Source of the DNA: Candidatus Melainabacteria bacterium
GTDB lineage: Bacteria; Cyanobacteriota; Vampirovibrionia; Obscuribacterales; Obscuribacteraceae
Direction of reading: 5' to 3'
Length of the DNA: 64,000 nucleotides
Assembly (NCBI GenBank): GCA_003153555.1
Contig: PLZS01000060.1
Location: 124,001-188,000 of the forward strand
Positions 26,324 through 33,513 of the stretch are shown here, piece by piece. The notes below the pieces were generated by a model. The model did not search any database. It was not told the origin of the DNA and saw only the letters and a program-made list of their open reading frames with translations. Made by a program: the position numbers and the translations under genes. Position 1 is the first letter of the stretch; every line of letters starts with the position of its first letter.

Positions 26324-26343
26324 AGTAAACGTAGTATACACGT
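26324..26343. promoter_or_regulatory. Candidate NrtR operator upstream of nrtR
   Basis: AGTAAACGTAGTATACACGT, 38 bases before ATG 26286, shares 14 of 20 positions with the site before nadC and also carries AAACGT-N7-ACGTTT symmetry. This suggests autoregulation. Confidence 0.5.
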
Positions 26344-26360
26344 TTCCTGAATCAAGGCGC

Positions 26361-27347
26361 TCAGTTTGACGAGAGAACAAAGTCAAGCGCTGCGCTGTAA
26401 GTAGGAATGGGTGGTGCTTCGTGATGTATGTCGAGTTTGACCAGTTTGCTGGGGATATGAGCCTTTTCCAGGCTCTCTACCATCTCTTGCTGTAAATTTG
26501 TGGGCACAACTGTGTCTCTCAGGGCTGAGACGATAGCGAACTTAACGCCTCTGGGCAGCGCATTTAGATGCGTCAAAAAACTTCTCGATGAGTAAGCCTC
26601 TGGCTTTTGTTCTGGCGTCCCTCCAAAGGAGACAATCATCGCGTTCTGAACCGATTGCATTTTCGATTGATGATAGAGCGCGGCAAGATCACCTGCACCC
26701 TCGACGCTAATCACTCCAACAATTTTCTCTTTGATGTCAGGCGGGGCGATAGTGGCGTAAGTCGGCGCAATCGAACCGCCCATGGAGGTGCCCATCATGA
26801 CAATTTTAGTGACCGGATATTCCTGACACATTTCCCGTATGTTTTGAGTAATGTCCGACATTGCAGCGTCATTTCCCCAGGATGCTGGAGCGCGATAATT
26901 GCACGATAATAAAACCGTGGTTTTGCGACTGGCTATTGCTTCGGCCAAGCTTTTGCCTTCTCCGGTTTCGAAGGGTTCTAAAAATGTGGAACTCTGTCCA
27001 TGCAAGTACACGACAAGAGTGACTGCATCCGTCGATGTTTGCAAAAACGGTGGTGCCACTGCGAATGAATCTGGCACTCCATCAAAATGACTGATAAACA
27101 TTCTGCGCGAGAGAATGTCCGAGGAGTTCAGCTGGTTCGTTTCGGCTTTTACAATTTCAATATTGGTCGCTTGTTTTTTGAGATTTCGCTTTAGCGTTTT
27201 GACGTGCGATTGTGCGCTCAGAAACAGGATGAAGAACGTCACACCAGCAGCGTTTAGCAAACATGACACAACTAACATCGCTATCAACGTCCGTTTTTTC
27301 AAAATGCTCGATTCCTCTCGTTTGTGGAAGATGTCGTTGCCAGCCAT
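26361..27347 (-). CDS. Membrane-anchored alpha/beta hydrolase
   Basis: The 328-residue protein has an N-terminal transmembrane segment (LIAMLVVSCLLNAAGVTFFILFL), a short coiled region, then an alpha/beta-hydrolase domain. Catalytic features are the oxyanion segment VVYLHGQSS, the nucleophile elbow GTSMGGS, the acid in SALRDTVVP and the histidine in DIHHEAPP. The domain should lie in the periplasm. Substrate unknown; esterase or peptidase activity is possible. Its 3' end is 74 bases upstream of the nrtR start, on the same strand. Confidence 0.75.
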   Translation of the reverse strand: MAGNDIFHKREESSILKKRTLIAMLVVSCLLNAAGVTFFILFLSAQSHVKTLKRNLKKQATNIEIVKAETNQLNSSDILSRRMFISHFDGVPDSFAVAPPFLQTSTDAVTLVVYLHGQSSTFLEPFETGEGKSLAEAIASRKTTVLLSCNYRAPASWGNDAAMSDITQNIREMCQEYPVTKIVMMGTSMGGSIAPTYATIAPPDIKEKIVGVISVEGAGDLAALYHQSKMQSVQNAMIVSFGGTPEQKPEAYSSRSFLTHLNALPRGVKFAIVSALRDTVVPTNLQQEMVESLEKAHIPSKLVKLDIHHEAPPIPTYSAALDFVLSSN

Positions 27348-27583
27348 GGTTCTATTGCGAATGTAGGCTTGGTAAATACTATAGTGAGCTGACGCAGATG
27401 GAACTTGGTTCGGAAGTTGCTTTGCTTGAAGTTACTTTGGGCAGTGTGCCGTTGGAGAGTGCATAAACACCGATTACTATTGTAGCCACAGGAAGCATAG
27501 GGCTCTGCTGAAGTCTGGCAAGATCTTCGAAATAAGCTAGACTATCTGAAACAGATTCGAAACTCGTTGATCGCAGGTTATTG

Positions 27584-28867
27584 ATGACATCTGAGAATAA
27601 CAAAAAAGAATCCCAAGGCCTATCTACCGATAAGCTTTTGCTCGCCCAGAGGCAGCTAACCGTTCTGGTACTAGCCATGGTGGCGCTGGTAATCTTTTTG
27701 CAAATTGGCGGCTTCTTTGCAGATATCTTTCGAATTTTAGGGTTTTCGATTCTGTTTTCCTATTTGTTCATTAATGTTGTGGACTGGTTGGAGAAAGTTA
27801 TAAGAAACCGAGCGGGGGCAATTCTGATTGTCTATCTGATCCTTGGCGTTATCACCATACTTGGTATCATTCTTCTGGTTCCAGCGATCATTTTTCAGGT
27901 CTCGCAACTGCTCGATACCACTTTCAATCAGTTACCTCAGTGGCTGAATTTTCTCGTTAAAGCGCTTGAGCCTCTTGAGGCTCGTCTTCACGCCGCGCAA
28001 ATTCAGGTGCGAGCAATCGATATTTTGACCACCGTCGTAACCAGCGTTCCAAAGCCTGATCCAGCGCAATTGATTGCCCGTATGACCGACGTGGCAATGT
28101 CAACGATGACCTGGCTTTTCTATGGTTTGAGTATTGTTGTCGTCTCCTTTTATTTCCTCTTGGACGGTCACAACATCAAAGAATCGATCATTAAGCTCTT
28201 TCCGAAAAAGCATTACCCATTTTTAGAAGTTTTGGCCACTGATCTGGACGTAGGGTTGCAAGCGTTTTTCCGGGGACAAATTGTGCTTGGACTTTTGTTT
28301 GGCGCATTTATGATTGCTGTGTATATGGTGCTCGGGGTTCACTATGCCTTGTTGCTTGGACTCTTTTTGGGTGTTTGGGAAATCGTGCCGGTGATTGGAC
28401 CGACAATTGGATTTATTCCAACGATTTTTTCAGTTGCAATTGACGGCGTTGATAACTTGCCGTTGAATAGAATTTCGCAGGTCATTGTGGTCGCTCTTGT
28501 TTTCAATCTTGTTCAATGGTTGAAGGACAATATTGTCGCACCAAGATATATCGGCAACGTGATTGGACTTCATCCCGTGATGATTTTCATCGCCATTATG
28601 ATCGGCGCCAGACTAGATGGCATGTTAGGTGTGATCTACAGTTTGCCCGCGGCATGTCTGATTAATGTTTTTATTACGCATCTTGCTGCAAGGTCGTCGG
28701 CGCTGCAAAAATTAGAAACTATTGGTGATCAAGCGCCAATCGCTGAAGTAACAGACAAGCCCGCTATAGATAATTCTGCAGCCACAAACTCCGGATCCGT
28801 TCAGTCTGGAGTCGATAATTCTGCAACGGATAAGTCCGACGGCTCAAGCACTCAAAAAAACAGCTAA
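27584..28867 (+). CDS. AI-2E family transporter / PerM-type permease
   Basis: The 427-residue membrane protein belongs to the AI-2E (UPF0118) family. It has four early transmembrane segments including VLAMVALVIFLQIGGFFADI and AILIVYLILGVITILGIILLV, a cytoplasmic helical region, and the conserved C-terminal part FFRGQIVLGLLFGAFM, LLLGLFLGVWEIVPVIGPTIGFIPT, KDNIVAPRYIGNVIGLHPVMIFIAIMIG and GMLGVIYSLPAA. The tail after residue 375 is polar and Ser/Asp/Asn-rich. Members export varied solutes (Na+/H+, AI-2); the substrate here is unknown. ATG 27584 is taken rather than the TTG just before it. Confidence 0.88.
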   Translation: MTSENNKKESQGLSTDKLLLAQRQLTVLVLAMVALVIFLQIGGFFADIFRILGFSILFSYLFINVVDWLEKVIRNRAGAILIVYLILGVITILGIILLVPAIIFQVSQLLDTTFNQLPQWLNFLVKALEPLEARLHAAQIQVRAIDILTTVVTSVPKPDPAQLIARMTDVAMSTMTWLFYGLSIVVVSFYFLLDGHNIKESIIKLFPKKHYPFLEVLATDLDVGLQAFFRGQIVLGLLFGAFMIAVYMVLGVHYALLLGLFLGVWEIVPVIGPTIGFIPTIFSVAIDGVDNLPLNRISQVIVVALVFNLVQWLKDNIVAPRYIGNVIGLHPVMIFIAIMIGARLDGMLGVIYSLPAACLINVFITHLAARSSALQKLETIGDQAPIAEVTDKPAIDNSAATNSGSVQSGVDNSATDKSDGSSTQKNS

Positions 28868-28888
28868 ACCGTTCAGTTTTTTATGATG

Positions 28889-29308
28889 CTACGGAGCCGG
28901 ATTGTTGCGGAAGACCCAGAATTTTTGCCCAATGTAATTGATGATTGTGCTGACACCAGTTGCCATCAACCAACCAAGCTGAAAGGTGTATGGGTTTAAG
29001 GCTGGTGATAATTCCGGTATGGCCACAATGACTAGCTTATTGACTGCGATGTTGGTGAGAAAGGTGCTCGTGTAGAGACCTATAAATTTGGATATCTCAG
29101 TCCAGGAGTGCTTTTCGGTCTTAAATGTCCAAAATTTATTCAAGAGATAAGCGACGCAACATGCGCATAGAAACGATGCGGCTTTAGCTGGTGACGGACC
29201 AATTGGTCCTAGCAGCAGCCAATACGTTGCCAAGTCTGCGCCAACTGCGGTGAATCCGGCGATGAGATAGCGGGCGAACTCGGCTTTTTCAGTATGTGAT
29301 ACGTTGAT
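28889..29308 (-). CDS. GtrA-like membrane protein, probable non-canonical start
   Basis: The product is a four-helix GtrA-family protein (PF04138), usually involved in moving lipid-linked sugars for glycosylation. Segments FARYLIAGFTAVGADLATYWLLL, KAASFLCACCVAYLLNKFWTF and GWLMATGVSTIINYIGQKFWVF are typical. The first canonical start is TTG 29233, inside the first helix. The frame stays open upstream to a TAG and encodes the full first helix, but contains only ATC 29308 as a start-like codon, with AAAGG eight bases before it. I have drawn the gene from that ATC; a sequencing error or decay are alternatives. Confidence 0.6.
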   Translation of the reverse strand: MNVSHTEKAEFARYLIAGFTAVGADLATYWLLLGPIGPSPAKAASFLCACCVAYLLNKFWTFKTEKHSWTEISKFIGLYTSTFLTNIAVNKLVIVAIPELSPALNPYTFQLGWLMATGVSTIINYIGQKFWVFRNNPAP

Positions 29309-29348
29309 TCCCTAAACCTTTCTTAGCACTAAGATAATATCCTAAACC

Positions 29349-29507
29349 ATGAGGCGTAAGAAACTATCTAAACAAACAGCATCGCCATGCTCTTGCGAAC
29401 ATGACGACCTGCCTTCAGCAAAACTGTTTGAAATTTACACGTACGTCGCCTGTGGTGCGTTGGTGGTGACGGCATTATCGATAGGCACTGCGTTATTGTC
29501 ACTTTGA
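29349..29507 (+). CDS. Possible 52-residue single-pass membrane protein
   Basis: Forward ATG 29349 opens MRRKKLSKQTASPCSCEHDD, then a short linker and a hydrophobic stretch YVACGALVVTALSIGTALLSL, ending at TGA 29507. The basic N-terminus, CxC motif and clean membrane segment look protein-like, but no ribosome-binding site is visible and the last 73 bases overlap the reverse-strand gene at 29435. A doubtful call, kept because the overlap is tail to tail. Confidence 0.3.
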   Translation: MRRKKLSKQTASPCSCEHDDLPSAKLFEIYTYVACGALVVTALSIGTALLSL

Positions 29508-30304
29508 TCTTGCATGTTCATCAAATACGAATGACGGAAGTGACTTCTCCGGTGATCGTGTTGGAGTGCCCATCCTAGTTTAAATTCGGGGGTGTTAATT
29601 TCATTGACGGCATGATTGCCAATGCGGTCCAATGTTTTATTAGGATCTGCGTTGTCGACTTTGTCGCCAATGTAGATTTCGCCATCTGGTCCATGCATAA
29701 CTTTACGAACTGCGGTCGCGTCCGTCGCTGGATCAATTTCTACTGCCGTATGACCTTGATCTTTGGATACATAGATTTTGCCGTCATCTGTCAATTTGAC
29801 GCCGACTTCAGAGTTTGCATCTTTAAGTTCATGGTTCTGTTCTTGCACGAATGCTTTCAACTTCTCTGGGTCGTCTTTGTACTTTTCATAAACTGCAGCT
29901 AGTCCCGCGGAGTCACAAGTGAGAAGCGCATGATTAGCATCTTTCAAATTCTGTTTATCTGCATCCGCAATCAGTCCATTTATTCCAGAATCGAGTTTTG
30001 TCTCTGCCTTGTTTTCTTGTTGATCTGACGGTTTGACCGAATCAGGATTCAGCCGACGGTCCCAGTCTCCACCGTTTGGAAGCGGCCAGAAGTGCGGAAT
30101 TTCGAAATCTTTGCCATCACCTAAAGGAGGGTTTCTCTGGAAATCTTTCGGGAAGGATTGGTAGCCTGTGCCAGATGCATTAATGTCGTAGGCGGAGTTG
30201 TACAAAGCCATTCTGTGATCTTGTCCGGCACCGCCCGGATCCATGTTCAAGTTGTCTCGCATTATGCGTGGGTCTTTAGGAGCAAGTTCTGGTTGAGCCG
30301 TCAT
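29435..30304 (-). CDS. Hypothetical soluble protein, 289 residues
   Basis: The start ATG 30304 is well supported: GGAGG stands seven bases upstream, better than the longer frame from 30334. The protein is hydrophilic with no signal or membrane segment. The first 110 residues are Gly/Pro/Asn-rich and irregular (PPLGDGKDFEIPHFWPLPNGG). The middle (about 120-240) is Ala/Asp/Lys-rich with YEKYKDDPEKLKAFVQEQN and VGVKLTDDGKIYVSKDQGHTAVEIDP, a possible small alpha/beta domain. It ends in a low-complexity Asn/Ala tail. The style resembles the N-terminal parts of other large proteins here, such as the 907-residue one. Function unknown. Confidence 0.6.
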   Translation of the reverse strand: MTAQPELAPKDPRIMRDNLNMDPGGAGQDHRMALYNSAYDINASGTGYQSFPKDFQRNPPLGDGKDFEIPHFWPLPNGGDWDRRLNPDSVKPSDQQENKAETKLDSGINGLIADADKQNLKDANHALLTCDSAGLAAVYEKYKDDPEKLKAFVQEQNHELKDANSEVGVKLTDDGKIYVSKDQGHTAVEIDPATDATAVRKVMHGPDGEIYIGDKVDNADPNKTLDRIGNHAVNEINTPEFKLGWALQHDHRRSHFRHSYLMNMQDQSDNNAVPIDNAVTTNAPQATYV

Positions 30305-30655
30305 AAAGGAACCTCCAGAGCCGTGCGTGGACAATGAGTCGTCACGTACGATTCACTTTCGAATGAGCTGGTAAATTAGTTGGGCAAGAGGATGGACAGA
30401 GGACAGGCAAGCGAATGAGCAAGAGCGGTGCGCTCGACGTATGGTACGTATCGAGTCGGAATCTGTTCCGGTGAGTCAAATTAGAGGGGCAAGGAAAACA
30501 GATTAGAGCGAATCACAAAAGTTGTCAGTGGGAGAAATACGAAACTCTCCTTAAATTGGTCTCATGTTGGTCTTTCCGATCCCTGAGCATCGTGAACACT
30601 CGGATTGAATCAGGGTGAGCGTCTTGTCTAAGGCTTGTGTAATTGACTGTTTTAG

Positions 30656-30684
30656 TTGACACCCATACAAAAGTATGGTTGAAT
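30656..30684 (+). promoter_or_regulatory. Predicted imuA promoter with operator CCATAC-N4-GTATGG
   Basis: TTGACA at 30656-30661 is a perfect -35 box. A 17-base spacer containing CCATACAAAAGTATGG (30663-30678, perfect 6-bp arms) separates it from TTGAAT/TGAATA. A similar spacer is found at the dnaE2 promoter. A LexA-type repressor is the natural candidate for a mutagenesis cassette. Confidence 0.55.
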
Positions 30685-30739
30685 ATAGACACTGAAAAAA
30701 CCAAAAAGCGCGTAGAGAGGTACTAGTTTGCCTCGTTGA

Positions 30740-30770
30740 CTCAGCACGTTATGTTTTAACGACCGCTGAG
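30740..30770. other. Leader hairpin 1
   Basis: Outer stem CTCAGC (30740-30745) / GCTGAG (30765-30770), inner stem CGTTA (30747-30751) / TAACG (30757-30761), loop tgttt. Eleven base pairs with one small internal loop. Confidence 0.5.
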
Positions 30771-30802
30771 GGTGTTGCATTGGTTTAAAACTACGAGTGA
30801 TG

Positions 30803-30852
30803 GCGGGTCCGTGTGGAATGGTGCAGTGATTGCTCCACTCCATACACCCCGC
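30803..30852. other. Leader hairpin 2
   Basis: A 50-base arm-pairing structure: GCGGG/CCCGC, GTGT/ACAC, GGA/TCC, TGG/CCA and GCA/TGC in order, with small bulges and a five-base loop. Eighteen base pairs in total, far more than expected by chance. Confidence 0.5.
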
Positions 30853-30949
30853 ATTATGGAATGAAATACAATGTTGTGGTGCCATGGAGAAGCATCCATA
30901 ACGCTATTTGAATTTCGCTTAGTGGCGATTATATGTTGTGCGGGAATTT

Positions 30950-31750
30950 ATGAATCACCAAAATGTTGCCTTATTAAAAGAGCAGTTCGAGCAGCTATTT
31001 CCCGGTAAGTGGTTAGTCGATTCACGCACTCATAAAAACATTCAGACCGGAATCCCGGAAATTGATTTTGGTATCCTTCATGGTTTGTCTAGAAAACGTA
31101 TTACCGAGTGGACTGGGTCTTTCTCATCAGGCAAGACTAGCGTTTTACGCTCTATCGTCGCGCGCTGGTGTGCAGCTGATATGCAAGTGGTTTATGTAGA
31201 TACTTTGGAGCGGTTACGTCCAGGAGACTGGGCTTTTGTCGAATCGGGATATGCTGGCGCGGCGCCATTAAATATGGTGCCAAGTTCTGTTAAACATCCG
31301 GGCAGATTTTGGGTGGTTAGGAATTTCAAAGGGTCTAAATTTGAACAAGATGCTTTGTGGTCTGCTGAGCAACTAATTCGTTCTTCTATGTTTGACGTTG
31401 TGATTTTTGATCTAGCGGGTAGCCTTTCCATTTCCAGCAAAATTTTTGCGCGATTGCAACGCAGTCTAGAACGATCACGAACAGCATTGATTCTTTTAAA
31501 AGATGAAGACAACACCAGCACGACAAATTCTTCATGGGGTTGCCAGTCCCGCTTTACTTTTGGATGGTCATCATCAAATGTCCATTGTGAAGTCGGTTTG
31601 TCTGGGGTGGTGTCAATTATTCCGGCAATAAAGACAGACCTTTGGAAAGAAGGAATGACAAAAAGTATAGAGGTGAATATCCAATCGCATGTCTCGAATT
31701 GCTTGTTTACGCATCCCAAAATTCCAGATCGCCGTACATCAAAAACGTGA
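30950..31750 (+). CDS. imuA: ImuA, RecA-like SOS mutagenesis protein
   Basis: The 266-residue protein shows the RecA/ImuA-type N-terminal phrase TGIPEIDFGILHGLSRKRITEW and the Walker A GSFSSGKTS, then VVYVDTLERLRP and VVIFDLAGS as a Walker-B-like strand. ImuA works with ImuB and the polymerase DnaE2 in translesion synthesis. ATG 30950 is preferred over GTG 30938 because GGGA lies just before it. It overlaps imuB by 62 bases, so the two are translated together. Identity is backed by imuB next door and dnaE2 5 kb downstream. Confidence 0.82.
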   Translation: MNHQNVALLKEQFEQLFPGKWLVDSRTHKNIQTGIPEIDFGILHGLSRKRITEWTGSFSSGKTSVLRSIVARWCAADMQVVYVDTLERLRPGDWAFVESGYAGAAPLNMVPSSVKHPGRFWVVRNFKGSKFEQDALWSAEQLIRSSMFDVVIFDLAGSLSISSKIFARLQRSLERSRTALILLKDEDNTSTTNSSWGCQSRFTFGWSSSNVHCEVGLSGVVSIIPAIKTDLWKEGMTKSIEVNIQSHVSNCLFTHPKIPDRRTSKT

Positions 31751-33296
31751 GCCTGAACTTAAGAAGAAGGCGTTTGTTTTATTGGCTGATGGACAAAAAC
31801 CGACCGACAAAGTGAATCTGAGTCGTGCCCGCATTTTTATGTGTTCTGATTCTGCAAGTAAAAAATATATTGTCGCTGGAATGAAGTGGACGGAAGCAAG
31901 AGCCACATGCGCAAATTTAACATGGCGTCAATGCGATCTTAAATCGTATCGAGAAGCTCAAGCAGTTGTGATAAATGAGTTGATCGTCTGCTCACCTCGA
32001 GTTTCAGCGCGACAACCCGGCATTTTTATTTTGGATGCGGACGGTTTGCAACGCCTCGGTGGTGAAGGAAAACTTTGTCGAGACTTATTGAAATTAGTTA
32101 GCAAGTTAGGCTATACGAATGGCCAAATTGGTATAGCAGATTCAGCATTTGCCGCAATGGTGGCAAGCCGTTCGAAAAATCGCTGGCATATTGTGCCATC
32201 AGGAAAAGATCTTGAGTTTTTGAAGCCACTTTCAATTGAGCATCTTACTTTAGATTTTGATTTGCAAGAAATGTTTGTGGATCTCGGTATTAAATCAATG
32301 GGACATTTGGCGCAAATTCCTGCTGAAAGTGTTGCTGAGAGATTTGGACAAGATGCAGTCACAGCGCAGCAACTAGTGCTTGGGCTTGATAAGGCTCAAC
32401 CAAGTGTGCCTGTCCGCGAAAAAGAGTTTAAAGCATATGTTGAAATTGATGGACCAATTGAATCTTTGAATCAAACCATATTTCTATTTAAATCAATGCT
32501 CGATCATTTACAAAGACAACTGCAAAATGAAGGATACTGTGCAGAAGAATTATTGATCCAATTCTTTAACGACGATCAGCTCTTTTATGATCGTCCAGTC
32601 AGGCTTGTGCGTCCATCCAATAACGCTAAATTTTTACTGGAAGTTTTGAGATTGACGATCGAAGCGCATCCACTCAAGCGCGAGTTTACGTCGATTAAAT
32701 TACATATCACACGTTTTTGCAAAGAGACATTTCAGCAAGCCCAAGTTGAAGTTAATCACGATGCAGTAGTGAATAATAGCGATCAACAAACCCATCTTTT
32801 GCAAAAGTTTTTGACTAGATTGGGAGAAAATTCTTTGGTTCGTCCAGTTGCAAATGATCAACATGCACCTGAAGTTTCAGGTGTTTGGGTGCCTGTTTTT
32901 TCGCCTAATCAAGCCTCAGGTCGAACAGTGTTGAATCTTGATAATTCTGCAGCTAAAAATTCAGTGGTAGTTGACATTGATTATATTAAGGACAAAACCG
33001 GTCTACGCGGATTGACCGCAGGGCTTGTTTTAAAGCAGTTACCGAATGCGGTGCCTGTATTTGTCGAATTTAACAGTGGAGCACCACAAGCAATTGCATA
33101 TCAAGGTCGATGGCACCACATTCTCAAAATAACATCAGCAGAATGTTTGTCAGGCTTATGGTGGGATGAACCATTTCGTAAGTCATATCATGTTGCTTTA
33201 ATAGAGCCTAAATATGACCCTGGATCATGCATGCTTGTTTTGCTAGTACATGATCATCTTCAGAAGTTATGGTCCATTGAAGGCATCTTTGATTAA
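31689..33296 (+). CDS. imuB: ImuB, Y-family polymerase-like mutasome subunit
   Basis: The 535-residue protein opens MSRIACLRIPKFQIAVHQKR as in ImuB/DinP proteins, where a true Y-family enzyme has a catalytic DxDxFF. Here that Asp pair is absent, matching the known non-catalytic role of ImuB as a hub binding the clamp, ImuA and DnaE2. Other Y-family-like features are IFILDADGLQRLGGEGKL, the helix-hairpin-helix-like LGIKSMGHLAQIPAESVAERFG and the little-finger region from about 250. It overlaps imuA. Gene order imuA-imuB-dnaE2 is standard, but two extra genes are inserted before dnaE2 here. Confidence 0.87.
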   Translation: MSRIACLRIPKFQIAVHQKREPELKKKAFVLLADGQKPTDKVNLSRARIFMCSDSASKKYIVAGMKWTEARATCANLTWRQCDLKSYREAQAVVINELIVCSPRVSARQPGIFILDADGLQRLGGEGKLCRDLLKLVSKLGYTNGQIGIADSAFAAMVASRSKNRWHIVPSGKDLEFLKPLSIEHLTLDFDLQEMFVDLGIKSMGHLAQIPAESVAERFGQDAVTAQQLVLGLDKAQPSVPVREKEFKAYVEIDGPIESLNQTIFLFKSMLDHLQRQLQNEGYCAEELLIQFFNDDQLFYDRPVRLVRPSNNAKFLLEVLRLTIEAHPLKREFTSIKLHITRFCKETFQQAQVEVNHDAVVNNSDQQTHLLQKFLTRLGENSLVRPVANDQHAPEVSGVWVPVFSPNQASGRTVLNLDNSAAKNSVVVDIDYIKDKTGLRGLTAGLVLKQLPNAVPVFVEFNSGAPQAIAYQGRWHHILKITSAECLSGLWWDEPFRKSYHVALIEPKYDPGSCMLVLLVHDHLQKLWSIEGIFD

Positions 33297-33513
33297 ACAG
33301 CAACTCTGCAAGTTCTTCTTAGTCAATTTCTCATAAGATTCAGCAAGCTCCCTTAGCAGCTGTGTTCCCGTCCAGGCTGGCTGGCGCTGCGGGACACGGT
33401 CCGGTCACGTCCGTCATATCCCCTTAAACCTCAATCCCAAGAGCTTGTACGTATTTACCCCATTTGAAGCGACGCAGCTCTGATGAATAATACGTTGACT
33501 GGAATTTGGAGTT
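33297..33513. other. Intergenic region with hairpin after imuB
   Basis: Non-coding. GTGTtCCCG (33362-33370) pairs with CGGGACAC (33390-33397) over eight base pairs with one bulge and a 19-base loop; it may end the imuAB transcript, though no T-run follows. A possible start for the next gene's transcript is also here. Confidence 0.4.

Larger units (their letters stand above)
30305..30949. other. Long leader and intergenic region before imuA
   Basis: 645 bases without a credible gene; the reverse 77-residue frame at 30652-30885 has no coding character. It contains a promoter-like pair with an inverted repeat (30656-30684), then two strong hairpins at 30740-30770 and 30803-30852. If the promoter is right, imuA has a structured leader of about 260 bases. 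Confidence 0.5.

Noticed and set aside
26287..26355. Longer NrtR start at TTG 26355
   Set aside because: It would place the operator-like sequence in the coding region and adds residues not typical of the family.
30652..30885. Reverse 77-residue frame upstream of imuA
   Set aside because: It runs through both leader hairpins and its Cys/His-rich translation looks non-protein.
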